From: Thiofaba sp039822285
GTDB taxonomy: Bacteria > Pseudomonadota > Gammaproteobacteria > Halothiobacillales > Halothiobacillaceae
Length of the DNA: 64,000 nucleotides
Direction of reading: 5' to 3'
NCBI RefSeq assembly: GCF_039822285.1
Contig: NZ_JBAJEY010000005.1
Location: forward strand, 124,001 to 188,000
Position numbers and translations under genes: made by a program. Positions 47,436 to 56,111 of the stretch are shown here, in pieces. The notes under the pieces are model-generated. The model was not told the origin of the DNA. It did no database searches and saw only the letters and a list, made by a program, of their open reading frames with translations. The stretch's first letter is position 1, and every line of letters starts with the position of its first letter.

Positions 47436-48538
47436 CAGCCGCCCCTCCCGCCGACCACGTCGGCCTCGATGCTGAACTGGAAACGGCCATAACGGGGATC
47501 GCGCACCACCGGCGAGGTGAAGGTGACGTTGGCCAGGAGCGGCGAGGCCTCGAGCAGGCCGATGAGGGCCGGTGCCTCGACAGTGAAACCCTGCAGGCGC
47601 AGCCGGCGACCATGGAGCTCCAGGCGTACCAGCCAGGTATCGTCCGGCAGGATGCGACTGACCTCCTCGAGCACGTCGATGGCGACCGGGGATTGCCGCT
47701 TCTGCGTCACGAACAGCGCCAGCTCCTCACGCATCTCGTCGATGGCAGCGCGCATCGTGCCCGCAGACTGCACCTGCGGGGCGAGGGCCGCGAGGCGCCC
47801 CTCCAAATCTTCGATGACGACCTGCTGGCGCTGGAGGGGGAGCACGGCGGCAAGGGCCAGCAGGACAAGGGCGGACAGGGCAAGGGCGCCATTGACGCGC
47901 CCCCACACCCCGGCGGGCCGCCTGCGCAGGGATGCGGGCAGCAGGTTGATGGCGGCGATGTCGCAGTATGGCGCCCCTTGTTCAGCCACGGTGATCATCG
48001 ACGGCACGAGGCCCTGCCCCTCGAGGGTGTGCAGCAGGGGGGCCAGCGAGGCCTGGGGCGCGACCAGCATCTGCACCACCAGGCGGCGATCGCCATCCCG
48101 CCGCTCCAGCACCTGGTAGTCGTAGTACACCTGATCGGCGCGGAAGGGGGTCTGCCGGTCCATCTCGTACCCCAACACCTCGCGCAGATTGGGCTCCGCC
48201 TCCAGCGGCAGACTGAGATTGCGGCAAAGGAGTTGTTCGCGCGGCAGGCGGATCACCGCCTCCGTGCCGCGCCTCACCTGACCACGCAGCACGTCCAGCG
48301 CCGCTGCATCCAGGCGGCCCTGAAAAGGGAAGACGCCGAGCGGGGTGTCCTCACCGCCGTGGCACTTGGTGAGGGCTAGCCGCTCGGCCTCCAGATCGAT
48401 GATGACCCGGTCGTCATGGCCGAACAGCAGGCTGAAGGGGGGCACGGTGAGGAGGGATCTCAGTTCCCGGCCCCACCAGTGCAGGACCTGGCGCACAGCA
48501 CCGAGTGCCCCCCTGCTCTTGACGACTGCGGTCATCAT
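47435..48538 (-). CDS. gspL: Type II secretion protein GspL (PilN/PilM-like)
   Basis: A 367-residue platform protein. Residues 1-220 are an actin-like cytoplasmic domain (VIIDLEAERLALTKCHGG, VIRLPREQLLCRNLSLPLEA), then one span near 225-245, a coiled coil and a periplasmic PilN-like domain. In the family the cytoplasmic part binds the GspE ATPase. I chose the ATG at 48538 since it overlaps the gspK stop (ATGA). Confidence 0.9.
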   Translation of the reverse strand: MMTAVVKSRGALGAVRQVLHWWGRELRSLLTVPPFSLLFGHDDRVIIDLEAERLALTKCHGGEDTPLGVFPFQGRLDAAALDVLRGQVRRGTEAVIRLPREQLLCRNLSLPLEAEPNLREVLGYEMDRQTPFRADQVYYDYQVLERRDGDRRLVVQMLVAPQASLAPLLHTLEGQGLVPSMITVAEQGAPYCDIAAINLLPASLRRRPAGVWGRVNGALALSALVLLALAAVLPLQRQQVVIEDLEGRLAALAPQVQSAGTMRAAIDEMREELALFVTQKRQSPVAIDVLEEVSRILPDDTWLVRLELHGRRLRLQGFTVEAPALIGLLEASPLLANVTFTSPVVRDPRYGRFQFSIEADVVGGRGG

Positions 48539-49461
48539 GTTTCGGCCTCCCACCGGGCCAGTACGAAATGCGCCCCCTCCTCCCACCCCAGGACCTCGTA
48601 GAGACGTCCCGCCCCCCCACCCGAGAGGGCGTGCAGCCGGATCACGGCCTCGACGCGCATCAGCGGCCCTTCCGCCAGGGCGGCCTCGACACGGACGACG
48701 AAAAATTCGCTGGTCCGCTGAGTCAGGAAACGCCGGTCAATGCCCAGGGGCGCGGGCGGCGGCGGAAGCGCGGGGTCGAGGGCCGCCAGCGCCCGGGCGC
48801 GGAGAAAGGCATCCATCTCCTCCACCGTAGCGCCGGGCAAGGCGAACAAGACCTCCGGCTCTGCCACCCACAGGTTCACCCCCCCATGCCCGGGATGGAC
48901 CGTCAGCAGGGACCGCAGACGCTGGGCGAGCTCCTGCGTCATGCCAGGCACCAGCAACAGCTCGTCCAGATCCTCGAAGGGGGCGTCCTTGGCCCCGTAG
49001 GGCAGCCCCAAGGCACGGTAGTCGTCGTCCTCAAGGCCGCCGGGCCGCCGCTCGCCGTCCTCGTCCTTGAAATCCAAGATAGCAGCCAGCAGAGCATCCC
49101 GCTGGCCGGGCTCCACACCCGCCCGGCTCAGGGCGGCGCCGAGGAGGTCTTCATCGGCCTCGTTGAGATCGATGCGACCGGTTTCGTCCAGCACGGCCAG
49201 CCGCAGGTGCACGCCATCGAAGCGGCCCTCGTAGGGCGTGCCATCCGCCCGCCAGCGCAAGACTGGGTCCGGCTGGAGCAGCCCCTGCACGGCGAGGGCC
49301 ACACCGGCCTCGGCGGCCGCTCGCAGGCGGGCGGCGTCCAGGGCATTGCGCGTCAGCAGGATCTCGGATTGGTTGAGCGCCGTCGTTCCCATCGCCAGGG
49401 TACCGAGCAGGGCGAGCACCCACAGCACCAGGATCAGGGCCATGCCACGGCGCCGCCTCAT
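48535..49461 (-). CDS. gspK: Type II secretion minor pseudopilin GspK
   Basis: A 308-residue minor pseudopilin at the pilus tip. A basic leader RRRRG is followed by MALILVLWVLALLGTLA, the hydrophobic N-terminal helix with the usual prepilin peptidase site. The large inserted alpha domain has helix-hairpin-helix-like DLDELLLVPGMTQEL and ALPGATVEEMDAFL. It overlaps gspJ and gspL by 4 bp each. Confidence 0.93.
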   Translation of the reverse strand: MRRRRGMALILVLWVLALLGTLAMGTTALNQSEILLTRNALDAARLRAAAEAGVALAVQGLLQPDPVLRWRADGTPYEGRFDGVHLRLAVLDETGRIDLNEADEDLLGAALSRAGVEPGQRDALLAAILDFKDEDGERRPGGLEDDDYRALGLPYGAKDAPFEDLDELLLVPGMTQELAQRLRSLLTVHPGHGGVNLWVAEPEVLFALPGATVEEMDAFLRARALAALDPALPPPPAPLGIDRRFLTQRTSEFFVVRVEAALAEGPLMRVEAVIRLHALSGGGAGRLYEVLGWEEGAHFVLARWEAET

Positions 49462-50051
49462 GGCCCGCGTCCCCCTTGCAGGGGGATCACCCACTCCGGC
49501 CAGTCGACACCCGCCACCGAGAGCTCGATGCGCACAAGCTCAGGCAGGGCGTCAGAACGATCCCAGCGCGCGTGCCAGGCCGCACCCTCGCCCTCGCGCC
49601 GCACGCCGAAGTAGGCGAAACCGCGCAGGCTCTCCACCCCATCGACCAGCCGTCGCGGCGGCTCCAGGCGCGGACCTTCGCGGTCGGGAAGATACAAGCC
49701 CCAGTCCAGCCACAGGGCGCCATCGCGCAGTTCCAGCACATAGGTATACAGCCCGCCGGGAGCGGCCCGCTGCCTCGGGGCGGGGGCAACGAAGCGCAGG
49801 CGGTCGGGCAGCCCCTCGAACTCGATGCCCCCCTCGTCATCGTCCACCCCGCGCAGGGGGCGGGCCTCGGACACATGGGCGCGGACGAAGGCCCAAGCCA
49901 CACGCGCCTCGTCGCTTTCGGCCGTCACCCGCGCTGCCCGCGACCACCCCATGCTGCCCAGGTTCAGGCCGGAATAGGCCAGGAGGGCGATCACCGCGGT
50001 CAGGCTCACGGCGATGAGCATCTCGATCAGGGTGAAGCCCGACACCTTCAT
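49458..50051 (-). CDS. gspJ: Type II secretion minor pseudopilin GspJ
   Basis: A 197-residue minor pseudopilin. The type IV prepilin signature is KVSG-FTLIEMLIAVSLTAVI, with Glu5 of the mature protein present, and the rest is the beta-sheet head (LPDRLRFVAPAP, YVLELRDGALWLDW). It sits on the GspI-K tip complex. It overlaps gspI by 4 bp. Confidence 0.93.
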   Translation of the reverse strand: MKVSGFTLIEMLIAVSLTAVIALLAYSGLNLGSMGWSRAARVTAESDEARVAWAFVRAHVSEARPLRGVDDDEGGIEFEGLPDRLRFVAPAPRQRAAPGGLYTYVLELRDGALWLDWGLYLPDREGPRLEPPRRLVDGVESLRGFAYFGVRREGEGAAWHARWDRSDALPELVRIELSVAGVDWPEWVIPLQGGRGP

Positions 50052-50440
50052 CGCCCGCTCCCGACCAGGCGCAGGGAGCGTAGCGTCACGCGGCGCCCCG
50101 CGTCCGCCTCGACCTCCACCGTCACCTCATAGGCCCGCACGGGGGACTTGCCCTCGCGGGGCCGCTCGACTGCCTCCACCCGCCAGGCCAGGCCGCCGGA
50201 GACCCCGTCTTCCGCACCGGAACGCAAGGGCGAGGTCACGCCGACCTCGGCCAGGCGCGACTGGGCAAGCTGGAGCGCGCGACTGTAGTCCCGCGCCACC
50301 CGCGCGTTGCTCAGCCCTTGGGAAAACAGGGCCATCAGCACGCCCATGGCCAGGGCAAGGATGGAGAAAGCCACGACCACCTCGAGCAGGGAGAATCCCC
50401 GCACCGGGCCAGGGCCAGGACCATGGCTAGACCGCCTCAT
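50048..50440 (-). CDS. gspI: Type II secretion minor pseudopilin GspI
   Basis: A 130-residue minor pseudopilin that nucleates the tip complex. A 15-residue leader ends RG before FSLLEVVVAFSILALAMG. The compact C-terminal domain has QLAQSRLAEVGV, a GspI hallmark. It overlaps gspH by 14 bp. Confidence 0.93.
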   Translation of the reverse strand: MRRSSHGPGPGPVRGFSLLEVVVAFSILALAMGVLMALFSQGLSNARVARDYSRALQLAQSRLAEVGVTSPLRSGAEDGVSGGLAWRVEAVERPREGKSPVRAYEVTVEVEADAGRRVTLRSLRLVGSGR

Positions 50441-50879
50441 CGACCGTCACCCGCCCGGTCAGCCAATCCACATCCACCTGCCAGGCATGCTTGCCGGCGC
50501 GCAGGGTGATGCGTCCGCCGGTGGAGCTGCCGTCGCCGAAGAAGCGGATGCCTCCGCGCTGCTCGCCCTCCAGCTCCGACGCGGCGGTGTCCAGACGCAA
50601 CTCCAGCGACCGCCCCAGGCGCACCTCGGGGCGGCTACCAACGCGGAAGCTGTGACGCGCGAGGTCGAGCACGAGCACGGCCTCACCGCCTCCAGCCATG
50701 GCCTGGCCGCGCGCCATGCGCAGTCCGGCCGCGAGCTGCTGCGCTGAGGAGCGTGCCTGGAGCCCGGGCAACGCAGCGGTGAGCAGGGGGGGCGTCACGG
50801 TAAGGACGAGGCCGGCGATGAGCATGACCACGAGCAGCTCGATCAGGGTAAACCCCTTCCCTGCCGGAGAAGTGCGCAT
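50427..50879 (-). CDS. gspH: Type II secretion minor pseudopilin GspH
   Basis: A 150-residue pseudopilin with leader KG before FTLIELLVVMLIAGLVL and a C-terminal beta-rich GspH/FimT-like head (IRFFGDGSSTGGRITLRAGK). It lies three bases after gspG in the operon. Confidence 0.93.
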   Translation of the reverse strand: MRTSPAGKGFTLIELLVVMLIAGLVLTVTPPLLTAALPGLQARSSAQQLAAGLRMARGQAMAGGGEAVLVLDLARHSFRVGSRPEVRLGRSLELRLDTAASELEGEQRGGIRFFGDGSSTGGRITLRAGKHAWQVDVDWLTGRVTVDEAV

Positions 50880-50882
50880 GAG

Positions 50883-51341
50883 CTACTCCCAGCTGTTCAC
50901 GTCGGCATCCTCGCCCGTGCCGCCCTGGCGGTTATCCGCCCCCAGGCTGAACAGGTCGTAGGGGCCGTGCTGGCCGGGGGCACGGTAGGTGTAGTCGTGC
51001 CCCCAGGGGTCCTTGGGCACAAAACCTTTCTTGAGGTAAGGCCCGTTCCAGTTGCGCACGCCGCTAGGGGCGGACACCAGGGCTCCGAGCCCTTCGTCGG
51101 TGGTCGGGTAGCGGCCGATGTCCACCAGGTAGAGATCCAGCGCCGCCCCCAGTTGGGCGATCTGCAGGCGGGCGGTATCCGACTTCGAGCGCCCCACGTA
51201 CTTCAGCACCTGCGGCCCAACCAGCCCCGCCAGCAGGCCCAGGATCACGAGCACGACCAGCAGCTCGATCAGGGTGAAGCCCGCCCAGCGCCTCGCCCGG
51301 GGGACTTGGTGATGCGCTGCCTGATCTCTTGTGATGAACAT
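50883..51341 (-). CDS. gspG: Type II secretion major pseudopilin GspG
   Basis: A 152-residue main pilus subunit. A long leader (about 20 residues) ends AG before FTLIELLVVLVILGLLAGLV. The family's calcium and loop motif is seen as RYPTTDEGLGALV, WNGPYLKKGFVPKDPWG and DLFSLGADNRQGG. I chose the ATG at 51341 with GGAAAAG upstream. It starts 19 bp after gspF. Confidence 0.96.
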   Translation of the reverse strand: MFITRDQAAHHQVPRARRWAGFTLIELLVVLVILGLLAGLVGPQVLKYVGRSKSDTARLQIAQLGAALDLYLVDIGRYPTTDEGLGALVSAPSGVRNWNGPYLKKGFVPKDPWGHDYTYRAPGQHGPYDLFSLGADNRQGGTGEDADVNSWE

Positions 51342-51360
51342 GTCTTTTCCCTCTGCCGGC

Positions 51361-52557
51361 CTAGAAGGCCAGCTCGTTGATGCCCAGGATGGCGACCAGG
51401 ATGGACATGATGATCCCGCCCACGACCAACCCCAGACCGATGATGAGAACAGGCTCCAGCAGGGCGAGCAGACGCCGGATGGCCAGGCGGGTCTCGCGAT
51501 CGTAGACCTCGGCCAGTTGGACCAGCATGGCATCCAGCCGGCCGCTCTCCTCCCCCACGCCGATGAGGTGCGCAACCAGCGGCGGGAAACGGTGGGAAGC
51601 GCGGATGGGGGCCGCCAGGCCGCCGCCCTCGCGCGCGCTGTCGATCACCCGGTCCACGGCCTCTGCGAGCACGCTGTTGGTCAGGGTGTCGCGCACGATG
51701 CGCAGCGCGGACAGCAATGGCACGCCGCTGGAGATGAGAGTGCCCAGGGTGCGGGCGAAGACCGAGGTCTGGATCTTGAGCACCAGCTCACCCAGCAGCG
51801 GCATACCTAGCAGCCAGCCGTCCCATCGCCGGCGGAAGGCCGTGCCCCGCAGCGCCGCCCGCAGCCACGGGATGGCCAGCAGCGGCAGCGCCAACAGCAG
51901 CCAGCCCCAATCGCGCACAAACCCGGCCACGCCCATCACCACCCGCGTCGGCAGGGGGAGGGACCGGCCAACCCCTTCGAACAGCGTGGCGAATTGCGGG
52001 ATGACATAGACCAGCAGGACCAGCAGGGAGAGCAGGGTCACGGCCACCAGGATCGCCGGATAGATCAGGGCCGCCTGGACGCTGGCCTTGAGCTCCTGGA
52101 ACTGCTCGATGAAGTCAGCCAGGCGCTCGAGCACCGTCTCCAGCGCTCCGCCCGCCTCGGCGGCGCGCACCATGCTGACCTGGAAACGACCGAATACCTC
52201 CGGCCGCGCCTCCATCGCATCCGCCAGGGCGCTTCCACCGCGCACGTCGTCGAGCAAGCCAGCGAGCAGCCGCCGCCCCGGCTCATCCTCGGCCAGCTCC
52301 ATCAGCATCTCCAGCGCACGGTCCAGTGGCACCCCGGCGCGGAGCAGGGTGGACAGGTCACGGGTGAAGCGGGCAGTGTCGAGCCGACGACGGCGTCCCC
52401 ACGCCCAGCGCCGCGTCCCAACGGCCTCCTCGACGTGCAAGGGTATGTGGCCAAGCCCCTGCAGGCGAGCGATGGCCGCCTCGCGCGAGGCGGCGGCCAT
52501 CTCGCCCTCCAGCACCTCGCCGGAGGCGCTCACCGCCTTGTAGCGGAAGGCCGGCAT
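51361..52557 (-). CDS. gspF: Type II secretion inner-membrane protein GspF
   Basis: A 398-residue polytopic protein with two copies of the T2SSF domain. FTRDLSTLLRAGVPLDRALEM and FARTLGTLISSGVPLLSALR are the paired family signatures, each followed by a helical bundle, and three spans are evident. It contacts GspE and the L-M pair. The ATG is one base after the gspE stop. Confidence 0.96.
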   Translation of the reverse strand: MPAFRYKAVSASGEVLEGEMAAASREAAIARLQGLGHIPLHVEEAVGTRRWAWGRRRRLDTARFTRDLSTLLRAGVPLDRALEMLMELAEDEPGRRLLAGLLDDVRGGSALADAMEARPEVFGRFQVSMVRAAEAGGALETVLERLADFIEQFQELKASVQAALIYPAILVAVTLLSLLVLLVYVIPQFATLFEGVGRSLPLPTRVVMGVAGFVRDWGWLLLALPLLAIPWLRAALRGTAFRRRWDGWLLGMPLLGELVLKIQTSVFARTLGTLISSGVPLLSALRIVRDTLTNSVLAEAVDRVIDSAREGGGLAAPIRASHRFPPLVAHLIGVGEESGRLDAMLVQLAEVYDRETRLAIRRLLALLEPVLIIGLGLVVGGIIMSILVAILGINELAF

Positions 52558-52558
52558 G

Positions 52559-54289
52559 TCAGTCCCCCTGATCCTGGCTCACCCGCAGCACCTCCTCGAT
52601 GCTGGTGACGCCGGCCAGGGCCTTGGCCAATCCATCCTCGTAGAGCGAGGTCATGCCGCCCTCGATGGCCGCCTGCGCAAGCCTCCGCGCATCGGCCTCC
52701 TCCAGCACCAGGCGGCGCAGGGGATCGGTCATCACCAGCATCTCCATGATCGCGATCCGGCCGTGGTAGCCGGTGCCCATGCAGGCCTCGCAGCCCACCG
52801 GGCGGTAGAGGGTCACGTCCTCCCGTCCCGCCACCTTGTCCAGCCGGGTGCGGCGCACCAGTTCGGGCAGGGGGCGGTAGGCCTCGCGGCACGCGGGACA
52901 CAAGCGGCGCACCAGGCGCTGCGCCAGCACGCCATTGACCACGGACGTCACGAGATAGCCCGCCACGCCCATGTCCAGCAGGCGGGTGATGCTGCTCGGG
53001 GCATCGTTGGTGTGCAGGGTGGAGAGCACCAGATGGCCGGTGAGGGCGGACTGCACGCCGATCTCGGCGGTTTCCAGGTCGCGCATCTCGCCGATCATGA
53101 TGACGTCCGGATCCTGCCGCACCATGGAGCGCAGGGCACGGGCGAAGGTGAGGCCGATCTGCGGCTTGACCTGCATCTGGTTCACGCCGGGGATCTGGTA
53201 CTCGACCGGGTCCTCAACGGTGAGGATCTTGCGCGTCGGATCGTTGAGCACGCGCAGGGCGGCGTAAAGGGTGGTGGTTTTGCCCGAGCCGGTCGGTCCA
53301 GTGACCAGCAGGATGCCGTAGGGCTGCTTCAGGCAGGCCATGAAGTCGGCCAACGTACGCTCGCTGAAGCCGAGCTCGGCGAAATCGCCCACCGCACCGT
53401 CCTTGTAGAGCAGGCGCATGACCACGCTCTCACCGTGCATGGTCGGGAAGGTGGAGACACGCAGGTCGAGCTCCCTCCCCTGCACCCGCATGCGGATACG
53501 GCCGTCCTGCGGCAGGCGGCGCTCAGCGATGTCCAGCCGGGCCATGATCTTGATGCGCGATACCACGGCCGGGAAGAGGCGGGGCGGGGGGGCCTCCACC
53601 TCGTGCAGCAGGCCATCCACCCGATAGCGCACCTTGAGCTCGTTCTCGAACGGCTCGATGTGGATGTCCGAGGCCCCCTGTTCCACGGCCCGCTGGATGA
53701 TCAGGCTGACCAAGCGGATGACCGGGGCCTCGCTGGCCATATCCTTGAGGTGGGCGACGTCCTCCTCCCGCTCGCCGTCACTGGCGGGGACAATATCGCC
53801 GACGATCTGATCCATCTCAGTCCGCCCACCGGCATAGAGCCGGTCGAGCGCCGCGTCGATCTCGGCCGGCAGGCCGATCCGGCAGGACACGGCCTTGCCG
53901 GAGAAGAGCTCGATGGCCCGGATGACATAGTCGTCCAGCGGATTGGCCAAGGCCACCTCGACGCGCTCGGCCCCGGCCGCCAGCGGCACCACCTTGTACT
54001 GGCGCAAAAAGCGCGGGGAGAGCTGCTCCTCCATGACAGGCGCGGCGGGATAGTCGACCGGATTCGCCATGGGCAGGCCCAGCACTTCGGCCAGAGCCTC
54101 GGCCACGCCCTGCTCGGAGACGAGCCCCAGCCTGAGCAGAGCGGGGACCAGTCCCCCCTCCCCCTCCTCGGCCAGCATCCTGGCTCGCTCGAGATCGGCG
54201 CGTGAAAGCTTGCCCTGCGCCAGCAGGCGCTCCTCCAGGGCGCGTACCGCATCGCCCCGGACCTTTGCCGTCAGCGCAGTCCCCACCAT
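52559..54289 (-). CDS. gspE: Type II secretion ATPase GspE
   Basis: A 576-residue hexameric motor ATPase. An N1E-like domain (about 1-140) precedes the ATPase core with Walker A GPTGSGKTTTL near 330, an Asp box (TVEDPVEYQIPGVNQMQV), and the zinc motif CPAC...CEACMGTGY. I chose the ATG at 54289, which has GGAGG 7 nt upstream; a GTG-like longer reading to 54346 lacks one. It heads the operon, with 106 bp to the siaD end, where the operon promoter must lie. Confidence 0.97.
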   Translation of the reverse strand: MVGTALTAKVRGDAVRALEERLLAQGKLSRADLERARMLAEEGEGGLVPALLRLGLVSEQGVAEALAEVLGLPMANPVDYPAAPVMEEQLSPRFLRQYKVVPLAAGAERVEVALANPLDDYVIRAIELFSGKAVSCRIGLPAEIDAALDRLYAGGRTEMDQIVGDIVPASDGEREEDVAHLKDMASEAPVIRLVSLIIQRAVEQGASDIHIEPFENELKVRYRVDGLLHEVEAPPPRLFPAVVSRIKIMARLDIAERRLPQDGRIRMRVQGRELDLRVSTFPTMHGESVVMRLLYKDGAVGDFAELGFSERTLADFMACLKQPYGILLVTGPTGSGKTTTLYAALRVLNDPTRKILTVEDPVEYQIPGVNQMQVKPQIGLTFARALRSMVRQDPDVIMIGEMRDLETAEIGVQSALTGHLVLSTLHTNDAPSSITRLLDMGVAGYLVTSVVNGVLAQRLVRRLCPACREAYRPLPELVRRTRLDKVAGREDVTLYRPVGCEACMGTGYHGRIAIMEMLVMTDPLRRLVLEEADARRLAQAAIEGGMTSLYEDGLAKALAGVTSIEEVLRVSQDQGD

Positions 54290-54395
54290 GCCCTGTCCTC
54301 CACGATGCGCCCTCACCCCACCCCTGGACGGGCCATGAAGGCTCAAGAGTTGTTATAGGACATGGCCCGCCGCCGCGCTGCGCGACACGCCGGGA

Positions 54396-55112
54396 TCAGG
54401 CGATCTCGACCCGGTTGCGGCCGCCCTGTTTGGCGCGGTAGAGGGCGTCATCGGCCCGCGAATAGACCGAGGAGAAGGGCTCGCCGGGCGCGGCGAGCGT
54501 GGCGCCGAGGCTGATGGTGACGGGGATCGTCCGACCTTCCGCCACGAAGGGTTCGGCCGCGACGACCTCACGCAGGCGCTCGGCCAGCGGATGCAGGGTG
54601 TCGGACATGCCATGGGGCAGGACGATGGCGAACTCCTCGCCACCGAAGCGGCCGAAGCGCACCTCCGCAGGGAGCTTACCCTGGATACGCGCGACCAAGG
54701 ACTGCAGGACGGCATCGCCCACCGGGTGCCCGTGGCGGTCGTTGACCTGCTTGAAGTGGTCGATGTCGAACAGGAGCAGACCGTAGGCCACCGCTTCCTG
54801 CTCCTCGACCAGATAGCGGGTGAGGGCCCCCTTGTTGAGGATGCCGGTCAGCGCATCGTGGGTCGCCTGATGCTCCAGTCTTGCGCTTAGAGCGGCCAGC
54901 TCGCGGTTGAGCCGGTTGAGCTCCTCTTCCTTGCGGTCACTCAGCTTGATCAGGCGCTGGGTCTCGCGGAACAGCCGGCGGTAGCCTTGGGCGAGCAGGG
55001 CGAGTTCTGCGCGCAGGGTCTCGGCCGAGGCCGAGCCCTCGCCGAGCACGTGCAGGACGCGGTCCAGCAGGTCCTCCTCGGACTCGAACAGGCTGAAGCC
55101 TTCCCTCTGCAT
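54396..55112 (-). CDS. siaD: SiaD-like diguanylate cyclase
   Basis: A 238-residue soluble diguanylate cyclase. Residues 1-85 are helical and coiled-coil, the part that in Pseudomonas SiaD binds SiaC. The cyclase domain has LFDIDHFKQVNDRHGHPVGD and an intact GGEEF (RFGGEEFAIVL), but no RxxD inhibitory site at the usual place, so product inhibition may be missing. It follows siaC by 12 bp. Name rests on gene order and domain layout. Confidence 0.88.
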   Translation of the reverse strand: MQREGFSLFESEEDLLDRVLHVLGEGSASAETLRAELALLAQGYRRLFRETQRLIKLSDRKEEELNRLNRELAALSARLEHQATHDALTGILNKGALTRYLVEEQEAVAYGLLLFDIDHFKQVNDRHGHPVGDAVLQSLVARIQGKLPAEVRFGRFGGEEFAIVLPHGMSDTLHPLAERLREVVAAEPFVAEGRTIPVTISLGATLAAPGEPFSSVYSRADDALYRAKQGGRNRVEIA

Positions 55113-55124
55113 GGGCGCGCAGAC

Positions 55125-55505
55125 TCAAGCCACGGCCATCGGGATATAGCGGATCTCCGGGAAATCCTCGTGCAGGTCATTGCCGAACTCGAGGATGGTG
55201 TCGTCCTCCTCGTCGTAGTACCAGTGCAGCCGCACGTCGTTGGCGCCGGTCGCCGCGTGCAGCAGTTCGAAGATGTTGAACAACACCTTGGTACTGCTGC
55301 TGTTGAAGTACTTGAGCTCGACATTGACCTCGATGTCCCGCCCGCAGGCCTGCGCGAGGTAGGCGCGCAGGGCATCAAGCACCGGCCCGTAGAAGGCGGC
55401 GGCGTTCTCGGGATAGGACTCGCCGACCAACGACAGGCGGTCTGCGGAAAAGCGGAAGTCCACCTCGGGCGAGGTGGCGGTGGCGGGGATATACAGGTCT
55501 TGCAT
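55125..55505 (-). CDS. siaC: SiaC-family regulatory phosphoprotein (DUF1987)
   Basis: A 126-residue DUF1987 protein. The family block VELKYFNSSSTKVLFNIFELL is present near 62-82, and the phosphoacceptor is expected among the Ser/Thr of NSSST (68-72). In Pseudomonas aeruginosa the unphosphorylated form binds and activates SiaD, and the SiaB kinase and SiaA phosphatase control it. It lies between siaB and siaD as in that operon. Confidence 0.92.
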   Translation of the reverse strand: MQDLYIPATATSPEVDFRFSADRLSLVGESYPENAAAFYGPVLDALRAYLAQACGRDIEVNVELKYFNSSSTKVLFNIFELLHAATGANDVRLHWYYDEEDDTILEFGNDLHEDFPEIRYIPMAVA

Positions 55506-55520
55506 GGGAATCCTCCTCCG

Positions 55521-56075
55521 TCAGATGGTGGCCTTAAGGTAGAAGCCGACCTGACCCTGGCCGTCCTCATCCTCGACGAAGCAATATTCGATGGGGGCGC
55601 TCGAGTCGCGCGCCACGGTCAGGAAACCGAGCCCGGCCCCCTTGCTGAGGTGATCCTCCTCCTCGTTGCGCAGCTGCTGCCGGTAGGCCTGCTTGATCTC
55701 GTCGGCCGACATGGCGCGGATGGCATCGAGCTTCTCCCGCACCCGCTCGACATGCTCGCGCTCGATGTGATTGCCGCAGATGATGTAGAAGTGATCCCCG
55801 AGCTGGCCGATCGCCACCGCGCCTTGCCCGATCCTGCCATTCCCTGCCACGGGCGCGGCATCGGCACCATAGTTGAGGATGTTCTGCGCCATCTCGACGA
55901 AGGTGGAAAACACCCGGCGGGTGACCGTGCCCTTGGTCCCCTGGGCCTCGAGACGATGGCGCAGGGTGTCACCCATCGCGCCGATGACGTTATGTGAGAG
56001 ATAGCCGTTGAAATAGAACTGCACCCCTTCGCGCAGGGCACAGTCGCGAAATGCGTTAAAGACGTCCAATTGCAT
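55521..56075 (-). CDS. siaB: SiaB-family protein kinase
   Basis: A 184-residue SiaB-type kinase (DUF6272), a GHKL-like fold. SHNVIGAMGDTLRHRL, FVEMAQNILNYGADA (candidate N-box helix) and SKGAGLGFLTVARDS (Gly-rich lid) are visible. In the characterised system it phosphorylates SiaC. It is preceded by the SiaA-like gene at 36 bp and followed by siaC at 15 bp. Confidence 0.9.
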   Translation of the reverse strand: MQLDVFNAFRDCALREGVQFYFNGYLSHNVIGAMGDTLRHRLEAQGTKGTVTRRVFSTFVEMAQNILNYGADAAPVAGNGRIGQGAVAIGQLGDHFYIICGNHIEREHVERVREKLDAIRAMSADEIKQAYRQQLRNEEEDHLSKGAGLGFLTVARDSSAPIEYCFVEDEDGQGQVGFYLKATI

Positions 56076-56111
56076 GACCCTGAAGCTCGAAAATCAGCGT
56101 TAAAACCGGAG

